Below, piece after piece: positions 1 through 9,707 of a DNA stretch of 64,000 nucleotides; the stretch's first letter is position 1, and every line of letters starts with the position of its first letter. The notes under the pieces were generated by a model. It saw nothing but the letters and a program-made list of their open reading frames with translations. It did no database searches and was not told where the DNA came from. The position numbers were made by a program, and so were the translations under genes. Origin of the DNA: Bacteroidota bacterium (lineage in GTDB: Bacteria > Bacteroidota > Bacteroidia > Chitinophagales > Chitinophagaceae). The stretch is taken from contig JAFDXI010000124.1 of the NCBI GenBank assembly GCA_018268035.1, forward strand, positions 1-64,000, written 5' to 3'.

Positions 1-22
1 AAATGATTTGGGCGAATAAAGC

Positions 23-30
23 TATTTTTG
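23..30 (+). promoter_or_regulatory. Bacteroidota -7 promoter element (TATTTTTG)
   Basis: Exact match to the Bacteroidota TAnnTTTG element. The matching -33 TTTG would fall at or before the first bases of the window and cannot be checked. It precedes the hairpin at 33-95 and the kinase gene at 159. Confidence 0.35.
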
Positions 31-32
31 AC

Positions 33-102
33 ATAGAGAAAGTTGGTTTTGTTGTGCAACTCAAAGCTATTTGAGATACAGACAACTTTCTCTATTTTTT
101 TT
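33..102 (+). ncRNA. Candidate small structured RNA or leader attenuator
   Basis: Bases 33-45 and 83-95 form a perfect 13-bp stem. It encloses two smaller hairpins (51-54/57-60 and 60-65/70-75), and the outer stem runs straight into a T-tract at 95-102. This is the form of an intrinsic terminator on a three-way junction. A TATTTTTG box at 23-30 would place a transcript start at about 35-37, almost at the first base of the stem. It could be an independent short RNA, an attenuator in the leader of the histidine kinase gene at 159, or simply the terminator of a gene left of the window. No known RNA family was recognised. Confidence 0.4.
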
Positions 103-158
103 AAAACGTTTAGGACGCTATTGAAAACTTACCTGTAAATTGCCAGTAAAAAATTCTA

Positions 159-1229
159 ATGGCTTTTTCTTTTGATTATAATAAATGGTTATTTAAATAT
201 AAACTGTTGCATATTCCTTTTTGGATGCTGCTGTGGCTTAGCACATTTTATGTTTATTATGTAAAGACAGATCCGCTTTTTCCCCAGGTGTGCAATGCAG
301 GTATGGTAATAGTGATGAGTTTATTTCCTTTTTATTTTACAGCTCATATTTTGATACCTTATTTACTGTACAAAAAAAAATATTTTGTTTTTATTTTATC
401 TCTTGCCCTTACAGTTGTGGGCAGCGGGATTTTAATGATGGTAGCAGTCCGTTCTGTTGACTATTACTTTGAGCAGACAAAGGAAATTATAACTTCAGAT
501 CCTGCTAAATTAAAATTTAATATCAACCTGTTTACTTGGACTGCAATTATCGCCGCTTTTCTTGGTGGTGCAATAAAAATAATGATTGACAGTTTCCGCT
601 TAAAGAAGCAATTGTATGAAGTGGAAAAAGAAAAAATAAGCGCTGAGCTAAATTTCCTGCGTTCACAGATTAACCCTCATTTTCTTTTTAATGTAATTAA
701 TACAATTTATTTTCAGATTGATAAAAGAAATTATGAAGCACGTGCATCAGTAGAAAAGTTATCTGAGATGTTACGCTATCAGTTGTATGAATGTACAACC
801 GATAAAATAGAAATTAAAAAAGAAATAGATTATGTGAGGAGCTACGTTTCCGTACAAACCCTGCGTATGGAAAAAGGTTCAGATATAGAATTGAAGGTAG
901 ATGGGAAAATGGGCAATTTTAAGATTGCCCCTTTACTTATTTTGCCTATAATTGAGAATGCTTTTAAACATGTATCACATTTTAAAGATCCCTCCAGTAA
1001 TAAAATTCACATTCATTTTAACAGGCCTGATGACAATTGTTTCTCATTGGAGACTTCAAATACTTATGATAAAAATATTGGAGCTAATTTTTTATTGAAC
1101 TCTGGCGGGCTTGGTATTCAAAACCTGAAAAGGAGGCTTGAGCTTATATATCCGGATCGTTATGAACTATTGGTGAATAAAGGTGAGGGATTATATACTA
1201 CCACTCTAAAAATTTTTCAACATGATTAA
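159..1229 (+). CDS. LytS/YehU-type sensor histidine kinase
   Basis: Membrane-bound sensor kinase that is expected to phosphorylate the LytTR regulator encoded next to it. The first ~150 residues hold four hydrophobic segments. A short coiled linker follows, then the His_kinase (PF06580) motif LRSQINPHFLFNVIN near residue 170, where the H after NP is the expected phosphorylation site. The ATP-binding N-box LPIIENAFKHV and a glycine motif GGLGIQNLKRRL lie near the C-terminus. There is no periplasmic sensor domain, so the signal is probably sensed in or near the membrane. Its last 8 bases overlap the regulator gene, which indicates translational coupling. The signal it senses is unknown. Confidence 0.93.
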   Translation: MAFSFDYNKWLFKYKLLHIPFWMLLWLSTFYVYYVKTDPLFPQVCNAGMVIVMSLFPFYFTAHILIPYLLYKKKYFVFILSLALTVVGSGILMMVAVRSVDYYFEQTKEIITSDPAKLKFNINLFTWTAIIAAFLGGAIKIMIDSFRLKKQLYEVEKEKISAELNFLRSQINPHFLFNVINTIYFQIDKRNYEARASVEKLSEMLRYQLYECTTDKIEIKKEIDYVRSYVSVQTLRMEKGSDIELKVDGKMGNFKIAPLLILPIIENAFKHVSHFKDPSSNKIHIHFNRPDDNCFSLETSNTYDKNIGANFLLNSGGLGIQNLKRRLELIYPDRYELLVNKGEGLYTTTLKIFQHD

Positions 1230-1932
1230 CTGTTTAATTGTTGATGACGAACCTATTGCCCGCGCAGGGATGAAAGAGCATATAAAGCAGGTTGAATTTC
1301 TGAACTGCGTTGCAGAATGCAGGAGTGCATTAGAAGCCAAACAATGGATGCAGTCAAAACAAATTGACCTGATCTTCCTTGATATACAAATGCCAAAACT
1401 AACAGGTATTGATTTTGTAAAAAATATCCAAAACCCACCACTCATTGTTTTCACTACAGCCTACCCGGATTATGCTGTAGAAGGATTTGAGCTGGATATT
1501 CTTGATTATCTTTTAAAACCTATCAGTTTTGCACGATTTTATAAAGCGTCAGTCAAGGCTTATGATTATCTGAATCTGAAAAATAAATATACTTTGTCTG
1601 GTCAGGAAGATTATTTTTTTATCAAGTGCAATCAGAAAATTGAAAAAATCAAAGTCTCTGATGTTTTGTATATAGAAGGGCTAAGCAATTATATTCAGGT
1701 ACACACCCTCAAAAGAAAATATATAACTTACCTTACTTTTAAAGGTGTGGAAGAACAACTGCCACCACATCTTTTTATCCGCATACATAAATCATTTCTT
1801 GTTTCAATCAATGCTATTAAAACAATTGATGGCAATGAAGTGATACTCGAAAATATTTCATTGCCTATCAGCAGGTCATATAAAGATGAAGTGTTAGCAA
1901 GGATATCTGATAAAATGCTAAAACGCAATTAA
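1222..1932 (+). CDS. LytTR-family response regulator
   Basis: Cytoplasmic response regulator and partner of the upstream kinase, whose stop codon it overlaps. Residues 1-115 form a receiver domain with the acidic pair DDE at the start, phospho-acceptor D54 in LIFLDIQMP, and the conserved Lys in LLKPISF near residue 99. Residues ~130-232 are a LytTR DNA-binding domain (VLYIEGLSNYIQVHT and RIHKSFLVSINAI motifs). The regulated genes cannot be told from the sequence. A 10-bp hairpin follows the stop codon. Confidence 0.95.
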   Translation: MINCLIVDDEPIARAGMKEHIKQVEFLNCVAECRSALEAKQWMQSKQIDLIFLDIQMPKLTGIDFVKNIQNPPLIVFTTAYPDYAVEGFELDILDYLLKPISFARFYKASVKAYDYLNLKNKYTLSGQEDYFFIKCNQKIEKIKVSDVLYIEGLSNYIQVHTLKRKYITYLTFKGVEEQLPPHLFIRIHKSFLVSINAIKTIDGNEVILENISLPISRSYKDEVLARISDKMLKRN

Positions 1933-1937
1933 ACAAA

Positions 1938-1960
1938 AAGACCGGCATTTTGCCGGTCTT
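1938..1960. terminator. Intrinsic terminator between convergent genes
   Basis: Perfect 10-bp stem (1938-1947 with 1951-1960) and a TTT loop. On the minus strand it is followed by a T-rich run (CTTTTTGTTT), so it mainly serves rpmH. It may also stop the kinase/regulator operon from the other side. Confidence 0.75.
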
Positions 1961-1981
1961 GAATATCGTTTCTTTTATATG

Positions 1982-2137
1982 TTATTTTAATTTCCTTTCA
2001 TCGGAAACAGAAAGTTTCTTTCTGCCTTTTGCACGACGGCTTGCTAAAACTTTGCGGCCATTAGCAGTTTCCATGCGTTTGCGAAAACCATGAACGCTTT
2101 TACGGCGGCGGTTGTGTGGCTGGAATGTCCTTTTCAT
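1982..2137 (-). CDS. rpmH: 50S ribosomal protein L34
   Basis: A 51-residue very basic protein starting [18 protein letters not shown] and continuing with the L34 signature [21 protein letters not shown]. It belongs to the large ribosomal subunit. The length is normal for Bacteroidota, whose L34 has a short extra tail (here [12 protein letters not shown]). A TACCTTTG box upstream on the minus strand (2217-2224) is a likely promoter. Here rpmH stands alone: rnpA, yidC and dnaA, its usual partners in many bacteria, are not adjacent, so it does not mark an origin. Confidence 0.96.
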   Translation of the reverse strand: MKRTFQPHNRRRKSVHGFRKRMETANGRKVLASRRAKGRKKLSVSDERKLK

Positions 2138-2216
2138 CTGTATAATTTTAAAATAATATCAAATAATTTCAACAAAACGGGTTACAGTCACCATACTGTA
2201 CCTTGTGAAAGGACGG

Positions 2217-2224
2217 CAAAGGTA
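2217..2224 (-). promoter_or_regulatory. -7 element (TACCTTTG) of rpmH
   Basis: Minus-strand match to TAnnTTTG, 80 bases before the rpmH start codon. A TTG lies 22 bases further upstream, slightly longer than the usual spacer. Confidence 0.5.
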
Positions 2225-2286
2225 AAGGTTTCCAATCATTTTTCTGCAATGAAAGTTTAAAGTTTTATTTTGCCCATTACAACTGT

Positions 2287-3024
2287 ATGACTAACAAAAC
2301 CAAAGGTATAGTTTTAAAGACCATCCATTACGGTGAAACCAGTATCATTACTTCGGTTTATACTGAATTGTTTGGCCTGCAAAGCTATATTGTAAAAGGT
2401 GTACGGCAGGCTTCAAAAAAATCATCGTCAAAACAAATATTTTTTCATCCGGGTGCTATTTTGGAAATGGAGGCTTATCATAATCCATTGAAAAATCTAC
2501 AGTTCATCAAAGAATACAGATGGGATTATTTGTATGAAAAAGTTTTTTTTGATGTAGCCCGCACTGCAATCGCACAGTTTATGATTGAACTGTTTCTTAA
2601 TGCTGTAAAGCAACCCGAATCAAACCCTGATTTATTTTTTCTGCTCGAAGAAAATCTTCATCAGGCAGATAAAAGTGTTGATGCAGTTGCTGCCAATCTT
2701 CCTGAATATTTCATTCTGCAGTTATCAGCAAATTTAGGTTTTCAATTGCAGGGGAATTTTTCTAAAGATACTCCGGTGCTTGATTTACAGGAAGGCGTTT
2801 TTGTGCAGCAGGAACCAGTCAATTCAAATTTTGTTATCGGTGCAATTGCTTCAGCAATTTCTGAAATACAAAACATCAACCGGATTAATACACTTGGCAA
2901 AATCAAACTTAACAGACAATCCCGTAATGAAGTGCTGCAATCTTTATTACAATTTGTTTCCTATCATATCACAGACTTTAAAGAAATGAAAAGCCTGCCG
3001 GTGTTGAAAGAAATTTTGGCTTGA
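2287..3024 (+). CDS. recO: DNA repair protein RecO
   Basis: RecO helps load RecA onto SSB-coated single-stranded DNA in the RecFOR gap-repair pathway. The N-terminus (TKGIVLKTIHYGETSIITSVYT, then YIVKGVRQ) is the typical RecO OB-fold start, and the remainder is the helical C-terminal domain. At 245 residues it has normal length. The protein contains no cysteine, so it lacks the zinc-binding site found in some RecO proteins. The gene lies between rpmH and a convergent amidohydrolase gene and has no operon partner. Confidence 0.93.
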   Translation: MTNKTKGIVLKTIHYGETSIITSVYTELFGLQSYIVKGVRQASKKSSSKQIFFHPGAILEMEAYHNPLKNLQFIKEYRWDYLYEKVFFDVARTAIAQFMIELFLNAVKQPESNPDLFFLLEENLHQADKSVDAVAANLPEYFILQLSANLGFQLQGNFSKDTPVLDLQEGVFVQQEPVNSNFVIGAIASAISEIQNINRINTLGKIKLNRQSRNEVLQSLLQFVSYHITDFKEMKSLPVLKEILA

Positions 3025-3099
3025 TTAATATTCCGTCCGGTGAGGCACCAACCGGTAGGATAAGCAGCGATGGGTTGTATTAAACAAATATTAGCCTGG

Positions 3100-4287
3100 T
3101 TACAATAGTCTTTTTATCGTGGATTGCTCTGTTAATTTATCATCAGTAATGTGGTCAATCAAAACAATGCCCGGTTGTTTTCCTTTTGCAAAACTTCCGA
3201 ATTTATTTTGAATGTCCAAAGCTGTTGCACCATTTATTGTTGCCCATTGAAATAAATCCTGTAATGCAACAGAAGTATAATTGTTTTGTATGGTTTTTAT
3301 TTCATCCAAAATATTTAATTGCCAATTACTGGAATAACTATCAGTTCCCAATACAAGTTGACAATTGTTTTGTTGTAACATTTGTATAGGGGGTATTTTT
3401 TTTTCGATATAAAAATTAGCATTGGGGCATAAACACCAAAAAATTTCCTGCGAATAATTTTTTGCCTGTTGTATTGTGAAATCAATATCAGATTGATGGG
3501 TGAATGTGTTATGGATTAACAGGATTTTACTGGCTTTGTTTAATAAAGGCAAATAAGATTGGAGGCTGCTTTTATTTGTGGGTTTGAAGAAATCTGTATT
3601 GATATGAAACTGTTGATATAGTATGTGAAAGTTGCCTGTATTTGCCTGAAATAATTCATCCTCTGCATCTGTCTCCTGGTTATGGATGGAAATAATTTTT
3701 CCTGTAGAATAATGGTTGATGAGCATAAACAATGCAGGGCTGACTGAATAGGGTGCATGCGGTACTATTGATGTGTAATTATTAAATCCTGCTTCACAAA
3801 ATGTGTTATAAATGTCTTTGAATTTCTCAAAAATTTCAGTAGCCCTTTCCTGCGAAAATCCTAAAGCTTCAATAAAATTATGATAGTAAATTTTACTTTG
3901 CCTTTTTATTGCTATTGAAACAGCAGTATTGCAAATATCGCCTACTGCGACAATGCCATTACGATACATTTCTTCATCAGCCAATTGCATGGCATACCTT
4001 ATAGCTTCCTCAGGATTATTGCGTTTTTCTGTTACTTGTATCAGAAAATCTACCAGGCCTGATCCTGTTTCCACCACATTTTTCATCTGGCTTAATTCGA
4101 GGTGGCAATGACAATTGATAAAACCAGGAGAAATTATTCCTTCAAAAATCTGTATATCATCACCGGCATCTTTATCTTCAATAATTGTTTCAATGACACC
4201 TGATTCATTGGTAATTAAAACCGGATTGTTGGCATGGAATTGTTTCCCATCGAATATTTTATCTGCCTTATATTTCTTATAACTCAA
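3100..4287 (-). CDS. Amidohydrolase-family deaminase, possibly aminodeoxyfutalosine deaminase
   Basis: Metal-dependent hydrolase of the amidohydrolase superfamily (PF01979), 395 residues. Metal-binding motifs are visible in order: FINCHCHLELS (HxH), VPHAPYSVS, the H of ISIHNQETDAEDELF, LIHNTFT, and the late Asp in LGTDSYSSN. The HCHLELS and CPNANFYI patterns resemble the deaminases that act on aminodeoxyfutalosine in the futalosine menaquinone route, or chlorohydrolase/guanine-deaminase-like enzymes (SsnA group). No other mqn gene is in the window, so the substrate is inference. It is transcribed alone and converges on recO. Confidence 0.72.
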   Translation of the reverse strand: MSYKKYKADKIFDGKQFHANNPVLITNESGVIETIIEDKDAGDDIQIFEGIISPGFINCHCHLELSQMKNVVETGSGLVDFLIQVTEKRNNPEEAIRYAMQLADEEMYRNGIVAVGDICNTAVSIAIKRQSKIYYHNFIEALGFSQERATEIFEKFKDIYNTFCEAGFNNYTSIVPHAPYSVSPALFMLINHYSTGKIISIHNQETDAEDELFQANTGNFHILYQQFHINTDFFKPTNKSSLQSYLPLLNKASKILLIHNTFTHQSDIDFTIQQAKNYSQEIFWCLCPNANFYIEKKIPPIQMLQQNNCQLVLGTDSYSSNWQLNILDEIKTIQNNYTSVALQDLFQWATINGATALDIQNKFGSFAKGKQPGIVLIDHITDDKLTEQSTIKRLL

Positions 4288-4392
4288 TAGCTGATATTTA
4301 AATGTTCAAATTTAAAGAATGCGTAAAAGCAATAAAATTAGTGTCTTAAATTTCATGGCTTATCATTTTATTATTTACCGCATGAAAACATA

Positions 4393-4400
4393 TAAATTTG
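4393..4400 (+). promoter_or_regulatory. -7 element (TAAATTTG) of prfA
   Basis: Exact TAnnTTTG match 75 bases upstream of the prfA ATG. The -33 region is T-rich but has no clean TTTG. Confidence 0.45.
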
Positions 4401-4475
4401 CACCCTTTAAAAAATGGGACGTCCTGAATTGTTCTTTATTAATGCAGTTTGGGCCGGTACTTTGAAACTAAAAAT

Positions 4476-5540
4476 ATGCTGGATCAATTAGATGCAATCA
4501 AGGCAAAGTTTGAACAGGTGGGTATTGCATTAACCAACCCTGAAATAATCAATAACCAACAGGAATTTCAAAGGCTCAGTAAGGAATACAAACAATTGGA
4601 AAAAATTGTAAAGCCTTATGAACAATATAAAAAAGTACTGGCAGATTATGAATTTGCGAAAGAAGGTTTAAACAGTAGTGATGAAGAAATGCGTGAATTG
4701 GCAAAGATGGAATTGCCTGAACTGGAAGAGAAAAAAGAAAATTTTGAAAAAGTACTCACTCAATTGCTGATACCCAAAGATCCACAGGATGATAAAAATG
4801 CGGTGTTGGAAATTCGTGCAGGCACAGGTGGCGATGAAGCCAGTTTGTTTGCCGGTGATTTATTGGATATGTATTTACGTTATGCATCCAAAAAGGGATG
4901 GAAGACTGCTGTTGTGAGTGAAAGCGAAGGCACAGTGGGTGGTTATAAAGAAGTAATGGTTGAAGTAACGGGTGAAGATGTGTATGGTACTTTGAAATTT
5001 GAAAGTGGTGTGCATCGTGTACAAAGGGTGCCTGATACAGAAACACAGGGACGTGTGCATACTTCTGCTGCAACAGTGGCAGTAATGCCTGAAGCAGAAG
5101 AAGTGGATTTTGAACTCAACCCGGCAGATGTAAAAATGGAAACAGCACGTAGTGGTGGCGCTGGTGGACAGAACGTAAATAAAGTAGAAACAAAAGTTAT
5201 CCTTACACATATTCCAACAGGTACAGTTGTTATGTGCCAGACTGAAAGAACACAGTTGGGCAATCGCGAAAAAGCGATGACCATGATGCGTACTAAACTT
5301 TATGAAGAAGAAGTGCGTAAACATGAAGAACAAATTGCAAGGCAGAGAAAAACTTTAGTGAGTACAGGAGACCGCAGTGCAAAAATCAGGACATATAATT
5401 ATCCGCAGGGACGAGTAACTGATCACAGGATTGGTTTAACTTCTTATAACCTTGATGCAGTCATGAATGGAGAAATAGAACAGTTTATTGAAGCATTGCA
5501 GGTGGCAGAAAATGCAGAAAAAATTTCAAAGCAGAATTAA
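4476..5540 (+). CDS. prfA: Peptide chain release factor 1
   Basis: Recognises UAA and UAG stop codons and triggers peptide release. The codon-reading PxT motif appears as PDT in [19 protein letters not shown], and the catalytic GGQ is in [19 protein letters not shown] rather than SPF identifies RF1, not RF2. The ATG at 4476 ([16 protein letters not shown]) is chosen because RF1 proteins begin this way. A longer frame would need the TTG at 4449 and would add nine residues with no homology. The gene is monocistronic and convergent with the EamA gene. Confidence 0.96.
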   Translation: MLDQLDAIKAKFEQVGIALTNPEIINNQQEFQRLSKEYKQLEKIVKPYEQYKKVLADYEFAKEGLNSSDEEMRELAKMELPELEEKKENFEKVLTQLLIPKDPQDDKNAVLEIRAGTGGDEASLFAGDLLDMYLRYASKKGWKTAVVSESEGTVGGYKEVMVEVTGEDVYGTLKFESGVHRVQRVPDTETQGRVHTSAATVAVMPEAEEVDFELNPADVKMETARSGGAGGQNVNKVETKVILTHIPTGTVVMCQTERTQLGNREKAMTMMRTKLYEEEVRKHEEQIARQRKTLVSTGDRSAKIRTYNYPQGRVTDHRIGLTSYNLDAVMNGEIEQFIEALQVAENAEKISKQN

Positions 5541-5559
5541 AGTCTTTATACTCGCACTT

Positions 5560-6426
5560 TCATTCGCTCAATAAAAAAATAGCGATTGCAGCAAGTATCA
5601 ATCCAATTAATAAAATTGTTCCTGGAATTACTGCATAAATAATTAGAGAGATAATAATTGTAATCACTGGTGATAAACCTGATAGTGGTACAACAATGAT
5701 TGCTTTTCCATGTCTTAATGCATAGACCAAAGTAAGTGCGCCAATTGAATTTAATATCTGTATCATGAATGCGAGGTAAGGGCCTTTGAATCCCCAATTG
5801 ACAGGTTGCGAAAAATCTGTCATCCATAAAGCAAAAGGGGAGAGCATCAGGGCACCAATAGTCATGTACATAAAAATGCTTTCAGCTTTCATTGTGTTGT
5901 TGCTAAACTTCATCACATAAGCCTGTAATCCCCACATGATAAAAACTATTACAGACAACCATAACCACGAGTTTCCTGTTGTTTCATTCCCTGATAATTT
6001 TGGATTAGCTAAAAACACCGCAGCTATGATTGCAAGTGCAATACCTATCCAGTGTTTTATATTGGTCTTTTCTTTTAAAAAGGTGACTGATAAAATAATC
6101 GTGAGCACCGGGAATAATGATATCAAAGGAAAAACAATATAAGCAGGGCCTTCACGCAAAGCTTCAAATAAAATCAATTGGCCACCTGCACCTAAAATTC
6201 CAACAGTTAACCCAAGGAATACAGATTGCTTATCTGTTTCAGGTTTCCATTTAATTATATTTAATGCAACGATGGCACAAGGCACCATTGTTAAGCTCCA
6301 TACAACATAGCCCAAAGTAGCAGGAAACCCTGCCTTCTCCGGTATCTCAATAAAAGCGCCCCAGATGCCCCAAAAAATTGTAGTAATGATCGCATAAAAC
6401 AGCCATAGCTTGGAAGATTTTATCAT
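5560..6426 (-). CDS. EamA-family (DMT superfamily) transporter
   Basis: Inner-membrane protein of 288 residues with about ten hydrophobic segments, arranged as two EamA repeats of five. The repeats carry the typical short motifs FWGIWGAFIEIPEKAG at the N-terminus and ALRHGKAIIVVPLSGLSPVI in the second half. Members export or import small metabolites, and the substrate cannot be read from sequence. It diverges from the SusC locus across 284 bases and converges on prfA with a 19-base gap. Confidence 0.85.
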   Translation of the reverse strand: MIKSSKLWLFYAIITTIFWGIWGAFIEIPEKAGFPATLGYVVWSLTMVPCAIVALNIIKWKPETDKQSVFLGLTVGILGAGGQLILFEALREGPAYIVFPLISLFPVLTIILSVTFLKEKTNIKHWIGIALAIIAAVFLANPKLSGNETTGNSWLWLSVIVFIMWGLQAYVMKFSNNTMKAESIFMYMTIGALMLSPFALWMTDFSQPVNWGFKGPYLAFMIQILNSIGALTLVYALRHGKAIIVVPLSGLSPVITIIISLIIYAVIPGTILLIGLILAAIAIFLLSE

Positions 6427-6504
6427 TGTCCATTTTTTTATGATTTGATAAAAATAACTATAAAAAAGTTTTAAAAAATTTTATTATGTTATTATTTCTT
6501 TCGT

Positions 6505-6512
6505 TACCTTTG
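6505..6512 (+). promoter_or_regulatory. -7 element (TACCTTTG) upstream of susC-like gene
   Basis: Exact TAnnTTTG match in the divergent EamA/SusC gap, 199 bases before the SusC start. The long leader leaves room for regulation. The -33 position (about 6481) is only T-rich. Confidence 0.4.
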
Positions 6513-6710
6513 GAATATTGATTTTTTGATTTTAAAAAATTTCGAAGACAGGATAAAAACAGCTGGTTGAGTTGAGATTGCAATTACAAAGGAGTAATCA
6601 CTAAATTTTCAAATAAAAACATGGAAAGAGCCAAAAGTATTTTGTAATACCAAAGCAATAATAGATTGGTTGCTTCCATGCGACAAATAAAAAAAATAAT
6701 ACAGATTTAG

Positions 6711-9704
6711 ATGAAAAGAATTTTGCTTTTGCCTTTATTAATGATGGCTGTGTTTGCAACAGCACAAACAAGATGGCTGGAAGGTAGGGTCGTATCATCA
6801 AACGGACACTATGCGGTCAGCAAAGCTTCAGTTGTTATTAAGAATGGTAAATCGGTCATTGCGGATGATAGTGGTTATTTCAGGGTAGAAGCGCCATCGG
6901 GGAGTTTTTCATTAACTGCGGGCTCTATTGGTTTTGCCTCAGCTGAAATATTGGTTAATGCTTCAGACAATCATATTATAATCCCGCTCGCAGAAACAGA
7001 TAAAGATTTAAATGAAGTAGTGGTGGTTGGTTATAGTGATAAAAAGAAAGGCGAACTCACCAGTGCGGTTTCAGTTGTTGATGCAAAAAAACTAAAAGAT
7101 GTTACAACCAATGATGTGGGTAGTATGTTGCAGGGAAAAGTTTCGGGTTTGCAGGTAGTTAATAGTTCTGGTGAGCCAGGAGCATCAGCAGAAATCAGGT
7201 TGCGCGGAGTTTCATCAATCAATGCATCGCAAACACCATTGTATGTGGTGGATGGAATTATTGGTGGCAACTTTGATCCGAACGATGTTGAAAGTATTAC
7301 TGTTTTAAAAGATGCAGCAGCAACAGCCATGTATGGTTCACAGGCAAACGCAGGTGTTATAGTTGTTACAACAAAAAAAGCAAAAACCAATAAGACAGCA
7401 TTTGAATTTAAAGCTGTTACCGGTTTTCGTACACCTGATTTTGGCAATCTTAATTTGATGAATGGAAAACAATTGTATGATTATCAAAAACAATTTTATC
7501 GTGATTATATTCCTACTGATACAGGAAACTCATATAAAATAGATTTATTGAAATTTTATGCTGAAAGGCCAAGGAGTCTTGAGCAACAAAATTATAACTG
7601 GCCCAGAACCATTTTTAATACTGCATTTATGCAGAACTATTATTTTTCTATATCAGGCAAAACAGACAAGAATGATTATTATATAGGTGCATCTTATTAT
7701 AATGAAGATGGCACATTTATGAATACCAATTACCAACGTGTAAATCTGAGAGCTTCATCCACCATGCATTTCAGCCCACGAGTAACATTGACCAATACTA
7801 TTAATGTAAGTGGTGTAACAGGTAAGGGTTATGACTATAATGATATTTATTATGCATTTTTAAATCTGCCCTGGGATAATCCTTATGATAAAAATGGTAA
7901 CCCGGTTTATGTTGATGGTAACTCCACATTCAAATGGTGGAGCCGCGATAAAGTAAACCCGGTTCATACCATTGATAATTCTAATCATCCTTACAAAGGT
8001 TTTGATGTAAATTATGATTTGAATCTTAATTATGTAATCACCAATTGGTTGACTTTTTCAAGCACCAACAGGATAGCTGCGGCATACAGCAAAAGCACTA
8101 ATTATTATTCAGGTGATGTAGCAGGCCAATATCATGGTACTGGTTATTTGGATGAAAGCAGTATTTTAGATTATAGTGGTATTTCCAATGATCTTTTAAA
8201 ATTTAATTTCAAATTAGGTGATCACCAAATTACCGGTCTTGCAGGTATAGCTATTGAAGGTGGTCAAACAGAAACGCTGGGTGGTACAGGTAGGGGCCTG
8301 CCATTTGGCTTGCATGTATTAAATGTTGTTTCCAATAATATTGCTGTGAATGGCTATTATGATAAATCTACTTTGGTTTCTTATTTATCACAAGTGAATT
8401 ATAGTTATAAGGATAAATATTTCTTAACCGGTTCTTATCGTATTGATGGATCAACTGCTTTCCAAAAAAGTAAACGATATGGTTCTTTCCCTGCTGTATC
8501 AGCTGGTTGGTTGATGAGTAATGAAAATTTTTTGAAAGACAGTAAGGTGATTGATCTTTTAAAAATAAGAGGTGGTTATGGTGTTACTGGTACACAGGAT
8601 ATTGGTGCGTCACGCTACCTCGGATTGTATTCATTAACGAGCCAATACAACAGCCAGTCTGCAGCAACACCATCACAGTTGCCAAGCCCTGATTTAACTT
8701 GGGAAAGTAAACATCAAACCAACATCGGTGTTGATATAAGTTTTTTCCACCGTATTGCATTGACAGTTGACCTGTATAAAAACCTTACTAAAAATTTATT
8801 GCTTCAGGTGTCACAGCCTTTATCAGTAGGTTTTGAAACCAAATGGGAAAATGCAGGAGAAATTGAAAATAAGGGCATTGAAATTTCTTTGTCCACTACC
8901 AATATCCGCAGCAAAAACTTTACATGGACTACTGATTTTAATATCAGCTTTAATACAAATACATTGAAAAACCTGCCTGCTGATTTTGTCAAAACAGGTT
9001 CATGGGCTATTTCTCAAATATATCGTAATGGTGGAAATCTATATGAGTTTTATATGCCGGTTTGGAAAGGTGTTGATCCGCAAACGGGAGCACCTTTATG
9101 GGAGACTGTTACTAAAGATGATAACGGGAATATTACAGCAAGAGGCACCACTTCCAATTATGCTGATGCTGCTTTGCAGGAAGTTGGATCAGCATTACCA
9201 AAATACCAGGGAGGCTTCACCAATACATTTTCCTATAAAGCATTTTATTTAAGCGCGAATATTTATTACCTGTATGGCAATAAAGTTTACAGCAATGATC
9301 TAAGGTTTGTAATGAATGATGGCAATGAACCTTATTATAACCAGATTGTTTTGCCTTCGGGTTATAGTATCTGGACACAACCGGGTGATATCGCTACCAA
9401 TCCAAGCCCGCAGAATGCAGCTAATTCAACTGAGGTTTCAACAAGGTATTTACAAAACGGTAGCTATCTTTCTATTCGCAATATTACTTTAGGTTATACG
9501 CTGCCACAGAGTTTTGCAGCAAGGTGTGGCATGCAGAATATTGCAGTATCAATATCCGGTGATAATATTTATACTTTCACCAAATTCCTTGGCCAGGATC
9601 CGCAAACTACTATTCAGTCAGATATATATACAACACCAGGTGTGAGTGATTTTAAATATCCTAACAATCATCAATATCTTTTAAACATCAACATAAAATT
9701 CTAA
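6711..9704 (+). CDS. SusC/RagA TonB-linked outer-membrane transporter
   Basis: Outer-membrane TonB-dependent barrel of 997 residues that takes up oligosaccharides or other ligands caught by SusD. It has a signal peptide (MKRILLLPLLMMAVFATAQ), a carboxypeptidase-regulatory-like domain to about residue 95, a TonB-box region (LNEVVVVGY), then the plug with the SusC signatures LQGKVSGLQVV, IRLRGVSSINASQTPLYVVDGI and ITVLKDAAATAMYGSQANAGVIVVTTKK. The rest is the barrel, ending in an aromatic-rich strand. SusD follows after 3 bases. No N-terminal anti-sigma-interacting extension is present, and no ECF sigma factor is nearby. Confidence 0.96.
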   Translation: MKRILLLPLLMMAVFATAQTRWLEGRVVSSNGHYAVSKASVVIKNGKSVIADDSGYFRVEAPSGSFSLTAGSIGFASAEILVNASDNHIIIPLAETDKDLNEVVVVGYSDKKKGELTSAVSVVDAKKLKDVTTNDVGSMLQGKVSGLQVVNSSGEPGASAEIRLRGVSSINASQTPLYVVDGIIGGNFDPNDVESITVLKDAAATAMYGSQANAGVIVVTTKKAKTNKTAFEFKAVTGFRTPDFGNLNLMNGKQLYDYQKQFYRDYIPTDTGNSYKIDLLKFYAERPRSLEQQNYNWPRTIFNTAFMQNYYFSISGKTDKNDYYIGASYYNEDGTFMNTNYQRVNLRASSTMHFSPRVTLTNTINVSGVTGKGYDYNDIYYAFLNLPWDNPYDKNGNPVYVDGNSTFKWWSRDKVNPVHTIDNSNHPYKGFDVNYDLNLNYVITNWLTFSSTNRIAAAYSKSTNYYSGDVAGQYHGTGYLDESSILDYSGISNDLLKFNFKLGDHQITGLAGIAIEGGQTETLGGTGRGLPFGLHVLNVVSNNIAVNGYYDKSTLVSYLSQVNYSYKDKYFLTGSYRIDGSTAFQKSKRYGSFPAVSAGWLMSNENFLKDSKVIDLLKIRGGYGVTGTQDIGASRYLGLYSLTSQYNSQSAATPSQLPSPDLTWESKHQTNIGVDISFFHRIALTVDLYKNLTKNLLLQVSQPLSVGFETKWENAGEIENKGIEISLSTTNIRSKNFTWTTDFNISFNTNTLKNLPADFVKTGSWAISQIYRNGGNLYEFYMPVWKGVDPQTGAPLWETVTKDDNGNITARGTTSNYADAALQEVGSALPKYQGGFTNTFSYKAFYLSANIYYLYGNKVYSNDLRFVMNDGNEPYYNQIVLPSGYSIWTQPGDIATNPSPQNAANSTEVSTRYLQNGSYLSIRNITLGYTLPQSFAARCGMQNIAVSISGDNIYTFTKFLGQDPQTTIQSDIYTTPGVSDFKYPNNHQYLLNINIKF

Positions 9705-9707
9705 GCA

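Noticed and set aside
4756..5333. Overlapping long frames on the minus strand inside prfA
   Set aside because: They are antisense shadows of the strongly supported RF1 gene and have His/Cys/Phe-rich composition without domains.
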